Assembly (NCBI GenBank): GCA_031082185.1
Contig: JAVHLI010000012.1
Location: 1-64,000, forward strand
DNA from: a bacterium
Lineage (GTDB): Bacteria > Sysuimicrobiota > Sysuimicrobiia > Sysuimicrobiales > Humicultoraceae
Length of the DNA stretch: 64,000 nt
Direction: 5' to 3'
Part shown: positions 35,380 through 43,736 of the stretch, in pieces
Layout: every line of letters begins with the position of its first letter
How positions within the stretch are numbered: the first letter of the stretch is position 1
Translations under genes and position numbers: made by a program
Notes under the pieces: model-generated
The model's input: only the letters and a program-made list of their open reading frames with translations
What the model was told of the DNA's origin: nothing
Database searches by the model: none

Positions 35380-36833
35380 TTTCCCCTCCGGTTGTGGACC
35401 TGACCCTCATCCTGCCCGAGATGATCGTGCTGGGCGTCGCGCTCCTGGTGCTGATGGCGGATCTGTGGCTGGCGCCGGAGCGCCGAGGATACCTGGTGGC
35501 GGCAAGCCTGGTAGGTGTGCTCGCCGCGGCCTGGGTCGCGGCCGGGGCAGCAGATGGGGTCTCGTTTGCCGGGATGTACGTGCGCGATGCCCTCACGCGC
35601 GTCGGCCAGGTCGTGGCGCTGGCGGCGACCGGGCTCGGCGTGCTCGTCGCCCCTGAGTACCTCCGGCGGTACAACCTGAACCGCGGAGAGTACTACGTGC
35701 TGGTCCTGACCGCAGGCGCCGGCGCGATGCTGATGGCGGCCAGCCGCGATCTGCTGATGCTGTTCCTGGCGTTGGAGACGCTCTCCATCCCGCTCTACGT
35801 GCTGGCGGCCTGGGCGCGCGGCAACGCCCGGTCCCAGGAAGCCGGCATGAAGTACTTCCTGCTCGGCGCGTTTGCCAGTGCGTTCTTCCTGTACGGAATC
35901 GCGCTGCTCTACGGCGAGACCGGCACGACCCGTCTCCCCGACCTCGCCTCCGCGCTTGCGCAGCAGCCCGCGGGCATCTCTGCCGCGGCCGGTGTGGGGC
36001 TGCTGACCATAGGCCTGGGGTTCAAGGCCGCGCTGGTGCCGTTCCACGCCTGGGCGCCCGACGTATACGAGGGCGCGCCGCTTCCCGCGGTTGCGTTCAT
36101 GTCGGTCATCGCCAAGATCGGCGCGTTCGTAGCGCTGCTGCGGGTGTTTCCGCTGGCGCTGGGCGCACTGGCCGACCAGTGGACCTTGGTGCTCGGAGTG
36201 CTGGCCGCGCTGACCATGATCGTCGGCAATCTGGCCGCGCTGGCGCAGTCCAGCTACAAGCGGATGCTGGCGTACTCGAGCATCGCCCACGCCGGCTACC
36301 TGCTGGTGGGCGTGGCGACCGCGACGCCGGCCGCGGCGTCGGCGGTGATGACCTACCTGGCGATCTACGCGGCGATGGGCACCGGCGCCTTTGCGGTGGC
36401 CGTGGCGCTGGAGCGCGGCGGGGGAGAGGCCGACCGGATCGAGGACTACGCGGGATTGGCAGGCCGCGCGCCTCTGCTGGCCGCGGCCGGGGCGCTGTTT
36501 CTGATCTCGCTGGCAGGGCTTCCGCCGACAGGCGGCTTCGTGGCAAAGCTGGGCATCTTCGCCGCGGCGGTCGAGACCGGCAGTGTGGCGGGCCTGGCGC
36601 TGGCTTTGATCGGGGTGCTGACCAGCGTCGTCTCGGTGTACTACTACATGCGCGTGGCCTACGTGATGTACGCTGGCGAGGTCGACCCCCCCAGCGGTGT
36701 GCGCCTGCACGCAAGCCCGTTGGTGAACGTTGTGCTGCTCATCACCGCCGCCGCCGTTGTCTATGCTGGCGTTCTGCCGGGGGCGGTTACCTCATTTGCG
36801 CAACAGGTGGGCGCGCTGCTCTCCAGGCTCTAG
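35376..36833 (+). CDS. nuoN: NADH-quinone oxidoreductase subunit N
   Basis: The 485-residue antiporter-like subunit shows FLALETLSIPLYVLAAWARG (TM5 Glu), GLGFKAALVPFHAWAPDVYE (TM7 Lys) and KRMLAYSSIAHAGYLLVGVA. ATG 35376 overlaps nuoM by 4 nt. It ends the operon and its stop overlaps the stop of the convergent lgt by 4 nt, so no separate terminator sequence exists between them. Confidence 0.97.
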   Translation: MISPPVVDLTLILPEMIVLGVALLVLMADLWLAPERRGYLVAASLVGVLAAAWVAAGAADGVSFAGMYVRDALTRVGQVVALAATGLGVLVAPEYLRRYNLNRGEYYVLVLTAGAGAMLMAASRDLLMLFLALETLSIPLYVLAAWARGNARSQEAGMKYFLLGAFASAFFLYGIALLYGETGTTRLPDLASALAQQPAGISAAAGVGLLTIGLGFKAALVPFHAWAPDVYEGAPLPAVAFMSVIAKIGAFVALLRVFPLALGALADQWTLVLGVLAALTMIVGNLAALAQSSYKRMLAYSSIAHAGYLLVGVATATPAAASAVMTYLAIYAAMGTGAFAVAVALERGGGEADRIEDYAGLAGRAPLLAAAGALFLISLAGLPPTGGFVAKLGIFAAAVETGSVAGLALALIGVLTSVVSVYYYMRVAYVMYAGEVDPPSGVRLHASPLVNVVLLITAAAVVYAGVLPGAVTSFAQQVGALLSRL

Positions 36834-37573
36834 GCTGCCCGCTTCGCCCTGGCACCGCCCCGCACCAACACCCACGCTCCCCAGGCGATCAACAGCACGG
36901 CCGGGATCTGTCCCAGGGTAAGGAATCCCACAGCCCTCACATCGCTGCGCAGCGCATCCAGGAAGAGCCGGCCGATCGAAGTAACCACCACAATCGTCCA
37001 GAACACCTGCCCTTCGAACCGCCGGTTCAAGGCGATCTTCCGGACGGCCAGCAAGATGACCGCGGCGAAGATCATCTCGTAGATCTGAAGTGGATGCCGC
37101 GGCAGGTCGGGCGCTGTGGGGAACCGCACGCCCCAGGGAAGGGTCGTGGGATCGCCGTAGAGCTCGCCGTTGGCGAAGTTGCCGAACCGCACCAGGATGT
37201 TACCGATCGGGATCGCCCAGCCGAAGGTGTCGGCCAGGGACCATACCGAGATGCCGTGGCGACGCGCCGCCCAGGCGAGGTAGAGCAGGCCCGCGACGAT
37301 CGCGCCGTGCGAGGTCAGCCCTCCGTGGTCCAGGCGGATGATCTCCACGAGGTTGCGGAATCCCGCCGGATGGGAGAGCACATACCCCAGGCGTGCGCCG
37401 GCCAGGGCCACGATGACGAAGGTCACGATTGTTTGATCCAGGACCGGGGCGGAGACTCCGAACCGCGGTCCAACGCGGTAGGCAACGAAAATGCTGACGG
37501 CAATCGTGGCGGCCAGCATCACGCCGTACCACCGGATCGCCAGGGGGCCGATCTGAATGAGCACCGGGTCCAT
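36830..37573 (-). CDS. lgt: Phosphatidylglycerol:prolipoprotein diacylglyceryl transferase
   Basis: The 247-residue membrane enzyme attaches diacylglycerol to the lipobox Cys of prelipoproteins. Motifs are IRWYGVMLAATI near the N terminus, HGGLTSHGAIVAGLLY near residue 86, and VRFGNFANGELYGDPTTLPW near 125, the Lgt signature. ATG 37573 is preferred over the upstream ATG at 37612 because a predicted promoter covers 37584-37612, which would leave a very short leader. Confidence 0.94.
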   Translation of the reverse strand: MDPVLIQIGPLAIRWYGVMLAATIAVSIFVAYRVGPRFGVSAPVLDQTIVTFVIVALAGARLGYVLSHPAGFRNLVEIIRLDHGGLTSHGAIVAGLLYLAWAARRHGISVWSLADTFGWAIPIGNILVRFGNFANGELYGDPTTLPWGVRFPTAPDLPRHPLQIYEMIFAAVILLAVRKIALNRRFEGQVFWTIVVVTSIGRLFLDALRSDVRAVGFLTLGQIPAVLLIAWGAWVLVRGGARAKRAA

Positions 37574-37583
37574 GGGCGGTGTC

Positions 37584-37612
37584 AGTGTAGCATCGAGTCC
37601 TGGAGCGCTCAA
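37584..37612 (-). promoter_or_regulatory. Promoter of lgt
   Basis: On the minus strand TTGAGC (plus 37607-37612) and TACACT (plus 37584-37589) are 17 nt apart. The transcript would begin near 37577, only about 4 nt before ATG 37573, with no ribosome-binding sequence: a likely leaderless mRNA. Confidence 0.5.
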
Positions 37613-37676
37613 GGCGCCGGGACCATGCAGGGTTTCGGCAGCCTGAGGAGGAACCCGCGAAGCGCGGAGGGATGGG

Positions 37677-38228
37677 ATGCTGGACGTGCTGCCGGATGTG
37701 CTGCCGTTGGGCGATCCCAGGCTCAGGCTCGTCTCCGCCCGCGTCGGTGACCTGACCGACCCATCGTTCGCACTGGACGCCCGGCGCCTGGTGGAGACGC
37801 TTGAGGCATTCCGCGCGCGGCACGGGTTCGGGCGGGGGATAGCGGCGCCTCAAATCGGCGTTGCCCGGCGCTTCATCGCCCTGAACCTGGGGCAGGGGCC
37901 GTTCGTCATCGCAAACCCCGAGATCACCTGGGCCAGCGCGCAGACCTTTACCATGTGGGACGACTGCATGTGCTTTCCCTACCTCCTGGTCCGGGTGCGG
38001 CGTCATCTGTCCATCTCGGTCCGCTACACCGATGAGCAGGGGCAGGAACGCGAATGGGTCCGGCTCGACCAGCCCACCTCGGAGCTGCTGCAGCACGAGA
38101 TTGACCACCTGAACGGCGTTCTAGCCATTGACCTGGCCATAGATCGCGACTCGATCATCAGCCGTGCGGCGTTCGAGGCCTCCCCGGACCTGTTTCGCGC
38201 GCAGGTAGACTACGCCATAGGGGGCTAG
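37677..38228 (+). CDS. def: Peptide deformylase-like protein with altered motif 2
   Basis: The 183-residue protein has deformylase motif 1 as GRGIAAPQ (residues 52-59) and motif 3 as HEIDHLNG (140-147), giving the two His ligands and the catalytic Glu141. Motif 2, normally EGCLS, reads DDCMCFP (95-101): Cys97 can still serve as the third metal ligand but the surrounding residues differ. It may be a second, specialised deformylase. GGAGGG precedes the ATG. The secreted peptidase gene follows by 3 nt. Confidence 0.82.
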   Translation: MLDVLPDVLPLGDPRLRLVSARVGDLTDPSFALDARRLVETLEAFRARHGFGRGIAAPQIGVARRFIALNLGQGPFVIANPEITWASAQTFTMWDDCMCFPYLLVRVRRHLSISVRYTDEQGQEREWVRLDQPTSELLQHEIDHLNGVLAIDLAIDRDSIISRAAFEASPDLFRAQVDYAIGG

Positions 38229-38231
38229 GAC

Positions 38232-39899
38232 ATGGGGATCCTGGCGCGTGCCCGCAAGGCGGTGATTTTGGTACTGGCAGTCTTGTTGGTCGGTTGGCCG
38301 TCTTCTCTGCCGGCGGTCGGCCAGATCGTCCTAGAGGACGTGGTTGCCCGCGGGTTCGAGGTCGCTGTTTCGATCACGCCGGTTGACCTGAGTCTGGAGA
38401 TGGTGGGAGGCGATCTGCGTTTCCTGAGCCGGGGCACACTGCGCGGGACCGCCCGGGTCGCCCTGGAGATCACGGCTGAACAGCCGGTCTCTCGGGTCAG
38501 GATGGACCTGTCGTCTGTGCTGACCGTGCGTTCGGTACAGGCCGAGGGCGCCAGGGTTGCCTTCACACGGACGGGTTCACAACTGCTTCTAACCTTTGAC
38601 CCGGCGCTGTCTCCCAAGGCGCGCCAGACCGTGACCATCGAGTACGACGGACAGCCTCTCTTTCTTTACAACGAGTTTGTGCTGCTGCACACCAACGCCC
38701 TGTACCCGGTTCTGGTCAGCCCGTTCGGCGATTACTCCACCAACATGGGCCGGGTGAGCGTCCAGGTCACCGCTCCGACGGGTTTTGCGGCCGTGTCCAC
38801 GGGCCGGCAGGTCTCCGCAGAGGGGAACGTGGTGCGGTGGGACTCCGAGGTCGAGGTGCCGTGGGTCGCGCTGGCCGGAGGCAGGCGGCACCGGCGGGTG
38901 GACCGGACCGCCGGCGGCGTGCGGATGCAGATCTACGTGATCCCGGGCGAGGAGCGCAACCTCGACAAGCTGGCCGGCTTCACCGGGCAGGCCGTGGAGT
39001 TCTTCGGCCGGCTGCTGTACCCGTTTCCGTATGCCGAGCTGAAGGTGGTCTCGCTGATCGTGGTCGGCGGGGGCATAGGGTACCCTGCGCTGCTGCTGAT
39101 TGACGACCGTGCTTTCAGCGGCACGATGCCCGGCGCGCTCAACCGTGACTCGTGGCTCTTCCTCCTGATGGCACACGAGGCCGCCCACTCCTACGTGCCC
39201 AGCCGGACCGTGCCCAAGGGGGTGGGGTTCGTCTGGCTGTCGGAGGGGTTCGCCGAGTACCTGGCTCTTATGGCCGTAGAGGCCGTGATGGGGCCGGAGG
39301 CGTTTGCCCGTGAGCTGCAGGAGGAGAGGGACGACTACGCCGTGATCGCCGGCAAGCCAGAGGACAGGTCAATCGCATCGTTCACGTTCGCCAACTACGG
39401 GCCGCGCGCTTCGCGCCGCGTGATCTACTCCAAGGGGAGCCTGGTGCTCCACATGCTGCGGTTCGTGATAGGGGACTATGCGTTCCGGCGCTCGCTGGCG
39501 GCCTTCTTCCAGCGGACCCGAGGGCGGGCGGCGCGCGTGGACGAGTTCCGGGAGGTGGCGGAGGAGATCTCCGGAGCGAAGCTCGAATGGTTCTTCGACC
39601 AGTGGATTTCCCAGGTCGTACTGCCCGACTACGTTGTGGCCTCTGCCTCCACGACCCGGACGGATGAGGGTGAGTTCCGAACCACCGCGACGATCCGCAA
39701 CACGGGCACCGGCACGATGCCTGTGGAGGTGGCGTTTGGCACCGGTGAAGGCCGGGTGGTGCGCCGCGTCGAGGTGCCCGGGGGCGGCGAGATCGCGGTG
39801 GCGGTTACGACCCCGGCTACGATCAAGGAGGTCGAGGTTGATCCAGGTAAATGGCTGATCCAGTCGAACTATAAGAACGACAGGTTCGAAATCCGATAA
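38232..39899 (+). CDS. Secreted or membrane-anchored M1-like zinc metallopeptidase
   Basis: The 555-residue protein has an N-terminal signal/anchor (about 10-33), a beta-rich N domain, and a gluzincin catalytic domain. The zinc site HEAAH is at 315-319 with Glu338 as third ligand, the Hx18E spacing of M1 peptidases. The exopeptidase GAMEN motif is replaced by GGGIGYPALLLID, so it may not be a classic aminopeptidase. The C terminus (about 465-555) is a beta-sandwich, ending near PGKWLIQSNYKNDRFEIR. It begins 3 nt after the deformylase-like gene. Confidence 0.85.
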   Translation: MGILARARKAVILVLAVLLVGWPSSLPAVGQIVLEDVVARGFEVAVSITPVDLSLEMVGGDLRFLSRGTLRGTARVALEITAEQPVSRVRMDLSSVLTVRSVQAEGARVAFTRTGSQLLLTFDPALSPKARQTVTIEYDGQPLFLYNEFVLLHTNALYPVLVSPFGDYSTNMGRVSVQVTAPTGFAAVSTGRQVSAEGNVVRWDSEVEVPWVALAGGRRHRRVDRTAGGVRMQIYVIPGEERNLDKLAGFTGQAVEFFGRLLYPFPYAELKVVSLIVVGGGIGYPALLLIDDRAFSGTMPGALNRDSWLFLLMAHEAAHSYVPSRTVPKGVGFVWLSEGFAEYLALMAVEAVMGPEAFARELQEERDDYAVIAGKPEDRSIASFTFANYGPRASRRVIYSKGSLVLHMLRFVIGDYAFRRSLAAFFQRTRGRAARVDEFREVAEEISGAKLEWFFDQWISQVVLPDYVVASASTTRTDEGEFRTTATIRNTGTGTMPVEVAFGTGEGRVVRRVEVPGGGEIAVAVTTPATIKEVEVDPGKWLIQSNYKNDRFEIR

Positions 39900-39902
39900 C
39901 AG

Positions 39903-39925
39903 CGGCCCCGGTTCACCCCGGGCCG
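39903..39925 (+). other. GC-rich hairpin between the peptidase gene and panB
   Basis: CGGCCC(C)GG-TTCA-CC(CC)GGGCCG forms a stable stem just after the peptidase stop and 14 nt before panB. It lacks a T-run, so it may be a weak terminator, an mRNA-stability element or chance in GC-rich DNA. Confidence 0.3.
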
Positions 39926-39938
39926 AGAGGAGTAAGAG

Positions 39939-40793
39939 ATGACCGATCGCAAGAAGGTTACGCTGCCGTCGCTGATGAGGAAGATGGCCGACGGCGTCCC
40001 GATCACGATGATCACCTGCTACGACTACGCCATGGCCGACCTGGTCGAAAAGGCCGGTGTGGACATCGTCCTGGTGGGAGACAGCCTGGGGATGACCATG
40101 CTCGGCTACGCCGGTACCCTGCCCGTGACGATGGACGACATGATGCGGCACACTCAGGGAGTACGGCGCGGCACGCCAAACAGCTGGCTGATCGGCGACA
40201 TGCCGTACATGTCCTACCAGCCGTCCGTGGAGAGCGCGATCCGCAACGCGGGCCGGTTCATGGCCGAGACCGGGTGCGACGCCGTGAAGCTGGAAGGCGG
40301 AGCTGAGATGGCCGACCGGATGGCGGGCATCACCAGGGCAGGCATCCCTGTCATGGGGCACCTGGGGCTCACACCCCAGAGCGTGTCGGCGCTTGGCGGC
40401 TTCAGGGTACAGGGCAAAGACGCGGCGCACGCCAGGAAGATCGTTGACGACGCCAGGGCGCTCGAGGAGACCGGGGCCTTCAGCATCCTGCTGGAGATGG
40501 TGCCCGACCGGGTGTGCGCGCTGATCACCGAGCGGTCGAGCATCCCCATCATCAGTCTCGGCTCCGGGCTGGCGGCCCACGGCCAGCTCCTGATCTTCCA
40601 CGACATGTTCGGCCTGTACCCACGCTTCAAGCCCAGGATGGCCAAGGTATACGGCAACGCCGGGGAGGTCATCCTGAATGGCCTCAAGCAGTACGTGACC
40701 GAGGTGACAGGCCGCCAGTTCCCGCAGCCGGAACACGGGTTTGGAATTGACGACGAGCAGATGGCTGAATTGAAGCGAAGCCTGGGAGAATGA
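39939..40793 (+). CDS. panB: 3-methyl-2-oxobutanoate hydroxymethyltransferase
   Basis: The 284-residue TIM-barrel enzyme makes ketopantoate for pantothenate and CoA. Signature stretches are ITCYDYAMADLVEKAGVDIV, LVGDSLGMTMLGYAGTLPVT near 47-66, KLEGGAEMADRM near 118 and GHLGLTPQSVSALGGFRVQG near 140. Ribosome site GAGAGGAGTAAGAG precedes ATG 39939. No panC or panD is nearby; instead it is 19 nt upstream of an unrecognised gene, and the DeoR cluster follows. Confidence 0.95.
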   Translation: MTDRKKVTLPSLMRKMADGVPITMITCYDYAMADLVEKAGVDIVLVGDSLGMTMLGYAGTLPVTMDDMMRHTQGVRRGTPNSWLIGDMPYMSYQPSVESAIRNAGRFMAETGCDAVKLEGGAEMADRMAGITRAGIPVMGHLGLTPQSVSALGGFRVQGKDAAHARKIVDDARALEETGAFSILLEMVPDRVCALITERSSIPIISLGSGLAAHGQLLIFHDMFGLYPRFKPRMAKVYGNAGEVILNGLKQYVTEVTGRQFPQPEHGFGIDDEQMAELKRSLGE

Positions 40794-40812
40794 CGAGAGG
40801 TGGCGGTGCGCC

Positions 40813-42108
40813 ATGACCGAGGAACTCCGGAGCAGGCTCGGCATCTCAGAAGCCAACCTAGACGCCATAAACGCGCTGCTGCTCGATCCCGGAAACCGGG
40901 TCGTGAACGCCCTGCTCGAAGTGATGCGTCCCTATGGGACTCCTGAGGAGATCAACCGCAAAGCTGAGTCGGCCCGCGCTCTGCCCGCTCTGATGGCGCG
41001 GCTGGAGGCGGTGCGGTCACCGTACCTGGACGACCTGCGCTGGCTGACCGAGCAGCGCGATCGTGGCGCTTTCATAGGCGTCGCGGATTACCGCCGCCGG
41101 ATTCTGGGCCCGAACGCGGACAAGAGGGTCTTCGCCGAGAAGTTTGCCGTCACGCTGGAGATCAGCGCGCTGCAGTACTTCCCTTGGCTGATCACTGAGG
41201 CCAGGCAGGCCATCGCCGGCGGCGAGTTGATGCCGGCGCGGTTTATCCGCGTGCGCAGGATGAAGGAGTCGGAGGCCGACGACGGCGACATGCTTGCCGT
41301 GGCCGCGGCTATGCAGATCATAGGTGCCAGCTACGTGGAAACGCTCGATACCAAGGGCACGGACGGCTCCAACGTGCACCTGGGCGGGCCGGAGACCATC
41401 ACCGGCTACTTCGGGGGCATCGGCCAGCCCAACGCCCACGCCCTCAAATGGGTGGACGAGTTTCTGTACTACTACACCAACTACGGCACCTCCCAGGTGC
41501 TCAACATCAACCCGGGTACGGTGCTGCTGGGGTACCTGCTGTACAAGCTGGGGGTGAACATCGAGTTCAAGATCTCGGTGTTTATGGGCAACGACAACCC
41601 CTACGCGGTCCTCTGGACGCTGATCGGCGCCAAGCTGTTTTCGCGTCCCGACGGCACCAGCCCCCTGATCGGCTTCAACTTCAGCAACTCGGTGAACAAC
41701 CAGACGATCGAGCTGTGCGCCGACATGCGCCGCGCGCTGGACTTCGAGACCGTGGTGCGGTTCGAGCACCACATCACCGAGACATGGAAGAGCATCGTGC
41801 GCCAGCCCTACAACCGGAGGGGAGAGCTGATCGAGATCGCCGGGCGCGTCGCCAACATCTCCGCCAAGCACGAGGGCGGCGATCCAGAGGTGGAACAGAC
41901 CCGCGAGCACCCTTCGGATGTTCTGGATTACTTCCGGGAGAAGGCCGAGGTGGAATCGAGCGGTCAAATGGCGCTTCTGGAGCGCAACTACCTGGACAAG
42001 CACGCCGCGCTCAACGAGACGGCGCGGGCGCTGACCGAGCAAGGGCTGGCGTTCGTGGCGGCCCGCAACCTCCACCGGGGGAATACTCCGGAGGTGGGCC
42101 GTAGGTAG
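40813..42108 (+). CDS. Unrecognised conserved-looking soluble protein
   Basis: I do not recognise this 431-residue protein. It has no signal peptide or membrane segment. The N-terminal 100 residues are helical (EEINRKAESARALPALMARL). The centre is Gly-rich and looks like an enzyme core: ETLDTKGTDGSNVHLGGPET near 178, then GYFGGIGQPNAHALKWVDEF, YTNYGTSQVLNINPGTVLLG near 220 and FMGNDNPYAVLWTLIGAKLF near 258. The end is helical (EVESSGQMALLERNYLDKHA). A TIM-barrel-like fold is a guess. It is 19 nt after panB and just before the DeoR promoter, so it may belong with panB or with the catabolic cluster. Confidence 0.6.
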   Translation: MTEELRSRLGISEANLDAINALLLDPGNRVVNALLEVMRPYGTPEEINRKAESARALPALMARLEAVRSPYLDDLRWLTEQRDRGAFIGVADYRRRILGPNADKRVFAEKFAVTLEISALQYFPWLITEARQAIAGGELMPARFIRVRRMKESEADDGDMLAVAAAMQIIGASYVETLDTKGTDGSNVHLGGPETITGYFGGIGQPNAHALKWVDEFLYYYTNYGTSQVLNINPGTVLLGYLLYKLGVNIEFKISVFMGNDNPYAVLWTLIGAKLFSRPDGTSPLIGFNFSNSVNNQTIELCADMRRALDFETVVRFEHHITETWKSIVRQPYNRRGELIEIAGRVANISAKHEGGDPEVEQTREHPSDVLDYFREKAEVESSGQMALLERNYLDKHAALNETARALTEQGLAFVAARNLHRGNTPEVGRR

Positions 42109-42117
42109 CCGATCCCG

Positions 42118-42146
42118 TTGACTTCTCGATCACTTTCGCTTACTAT
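42118..42146 (+). promoter_or_regulatory. Promoter of the DeoR-led catabolic operon
   Basis: TTGACT (42118-42123) and TACTAT (42141-42146) are separated by 17 nt. Transcription should begin near 42153, about 12 nt ahead of the regulator start codon. Confidence 0.62.
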
Positions 42147-42162
42147 CAATCACGATCAATCA
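42145..42162 (+). promoter_or_regulatory. Direct-repeat operator, likely DeoR-family binding site
   Basis: ATCAATCA occurs twice, at 42145-42152 and 42155-42162, a 10-nt period that puts both copies on the same face of the helix. The first copy overlaps the -10 box and the second the transcript start, so binding would block transcription. DeoR-family repressors commonly bind such direct repeats and often control themselves. Confidence 0.5.
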
Positions 42163-42164
42163 AT

Positions 42165-42920
42165 ATGGATCTCCCCGCTGAGCGGCGTCAGCACATCCTC
42201 CAGTTGCTGGAGGCCCATGGGAGTCTGCGCACCTCGGACCTGCAGCAGACCATAGGTGTGTCCGTCGCCACCATAAGGCGGGATCTCAACGATCTTGCCG
42301 AGCAGGACCTCATAGAACGAACCCACGGCGGCGCCCTCCCCAGGGCGCTGGGCACAGCGGTCGAGCCGCCCTTCTCGGTGAAGTCCGCCCTGATGCGCGA
42401 GGAGAAGGAGCGGATCGCCAAGGGCGCGGCGCGATTGGTTTCCCCCGGCTCAACCATCATTCTCGACTCCGGCTCCACCGCTCTGGCGCTCGCCCGCCAG
42501 CTCGCGGGCCGGCGCATCACCGTGATCGCGCTCGACCTGCCCGCGGCACAGGCCGCCGCCGCCGGGCAGACAGAGGTCCTGCTGGTCGGCGGGCGCGTGC
42601 GCAATGGGTTGTACAGTCTGGTTGGCCCGTGGGCCGAAGACACCATGCGGGGACTCCACGGGGATCTCTTCTTCCTGGGCGCGGATGCCGTGGACGACGA
42701 CGAGGTCACCAACAGCGCCGTGGACGAGGCGGCGGTGAAGCGACTGGCCATCCGCGCGGCGAGGGAAGTGATCCTGCTGGCGGACCACAGCAAGTTCGGG
42801 CGCAAGGCGCTGGCCCAAGTGTGCCGGCTCGACGAGTTGAGTGCCGTGGTGACGGACAGGGGTATCGGTCCCCGCGAGGCTGTTCTCCGTGAGCGAGTCA
42901 GGAAGGTGGTGATCGTCTAG
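42165..42920 (+). CDS. DeoR-family transcriptional repressor
   Basis: The 251-residue protein has the N-terminal winged helix-turn-helix of DeoR (ERRQHILQLLEAHGSLRTSD, then VSVATIRRDLNDLAEQDLIE, THGGALPR) and a C-terminal sugar-phosphate sensor domain with LDSGSTALALARQL near 104 and DHSKFGRKALAQVC near 208. Such proteins usually release DNA on binding a phosphorylated sugar, which the FGGY kinase downstream could supply. The start ATG 42165 has no clear ribosome site. It is the first gene of the catabolic cluster. Confidence 0.92.
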   Translation: MDLPAERRQHILQLLEAHGSLRTSDLQQTIGVSVATIRRDLNDLAEQDLIERTHGGALPRALGTAVEPPFSVKSALMREEKERIAKGAARLVSPGSTIILDSGSTALALARQLAGRRITVIALDLPAAQAAAAGQTEVLLVGGRVRNGLYSLVGPWAEDTMRGLHGDLFFLGADAVDDDEVTNSAVDEAAVKRLAIRAAREVILLADHSKFGRKALAQVCRLDELSAVVTDRGIGPREAVLRERVRKVVIV

Positions 42921-42922
42921 CC

Positions 42923-43735
42923 ATGGAGCGTTTCGCCGATCTGTTTGGGACCCACAAGCCCGTAATCGCGATGGTGCATTTCCAGGCGCTCCCCGGCACC
43001 CCGCTGTACGATGATGTGGGAGGGATGAGCGCGCTGATCGACCAGGCCCGGCAGGATCTGGCCGCCCTCCAATCGGCGGGTGTGGACGCGGTGATGTTCG
43101 GGAACGAGAACGACCGGCCCTATGAACTGCGCGTGGATGTCGCCTCAACCGCGGCCATGGCCTATGCAATCGGACGGCTCCGCGATGAGATCAGGGTGCC
43201 GTTCGGCGTGGACGTGCTGTGGGATCCCATCAGCACCCTGGCCCTATCCGTGGCCACCGGCGCGCGGTTCGCCAGGGAGATCTTCACCGGCGTTTACGGC
43301 TCGGACATGGGCATCTGGGAAGGCCGAGCCGCAGAGGCCCTGCGCTACGGGCGCCGGCTTGGGCGAAGCGACCTGTTCCTGCTCTACAATATCTCCGCGG
43401 AATTTGCCTCGCCCCTGGACAGCCGGACGGTGGCCGAGCGGGCGCGCAGCGCGGTCTTCTCCAGCGTAGCGGACGCGATTCTCGTTTCCGGGCCGATCAC
43501 AGGCGAGGCGACTCCCCTGGAAGACCTGCGCGAGGTCAAGCGCGTGCTGCCGGCCACGCCGGTGCTGGCCAACACCGGCGTTCGCCACGATAACGTCGCC
43601 GATGTCCTGGCGGTGGCCGACGGCTGCGTGGTAGGGACCGCGCTCAAGGTGAACGGCGACACGTGGAGCCCGGTGGATCCCGAACGGGCCAGGCAGTTCA
43701 TGGAACTGGCGCGCGGGGTGCGCGCCCTCTCCTGA
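42923..43735 (+). CDS. BtpA/SgcQ-family protein
   Basis: The 270-residue TIM-barrel protein resembles the BtpA family, which includes SgcQ encoded in sugar operons and BtpA associated with photosystem I in cyanobacteria. Family features are KPVIAMVHFQALPGTPLYDD at the N terminus, GVDAVMFGNENDRPYELRVD near 53, PFGVDVLWDPISTLALS near 93, FTGVYGSDMGIWEGRA, and PVLANTGVRHDNVADVLAVA near 213. The reaction is not established. It follows the regulator gene by 2 nt. Confidence 0.88.
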   Translation: MERFADLFGTHKPVIAMVHFQALPGTPLYDDVGGMSALIDQARQDLAALQSAGVDAVMFGNENDRPYELRVDVASTAAMAYAIGRLRDEIRVPFGVDVLWDPISTLALSVATGARFAREIFTGVYGSDMGIWEGRAAEALRYGRRLGRSDLFLLYNISAEFASPLDSRTVAERARSAVFSSVADAILVSGPITGEATPLEDLREVKRVLPATPVLANTGVRHDNVADVLAVADGCVVGTALKVNGDTWSPVDPERARQFMELARGVRALS

Positions 43736-43736
43736 G

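Noticed and set aside
36826-36840. Terminator between nuoN and lgt
   Set aside because: The two genes overlap at their 3' ends, leaving no sequence with a hairpin and T-run.
42145-42162. CRISPR-like or iteron repeat
   Set aside because: There are only two 8-nt copies, placed on a promoter in front of a DeoR-type gene. An operator is the simpler reading.
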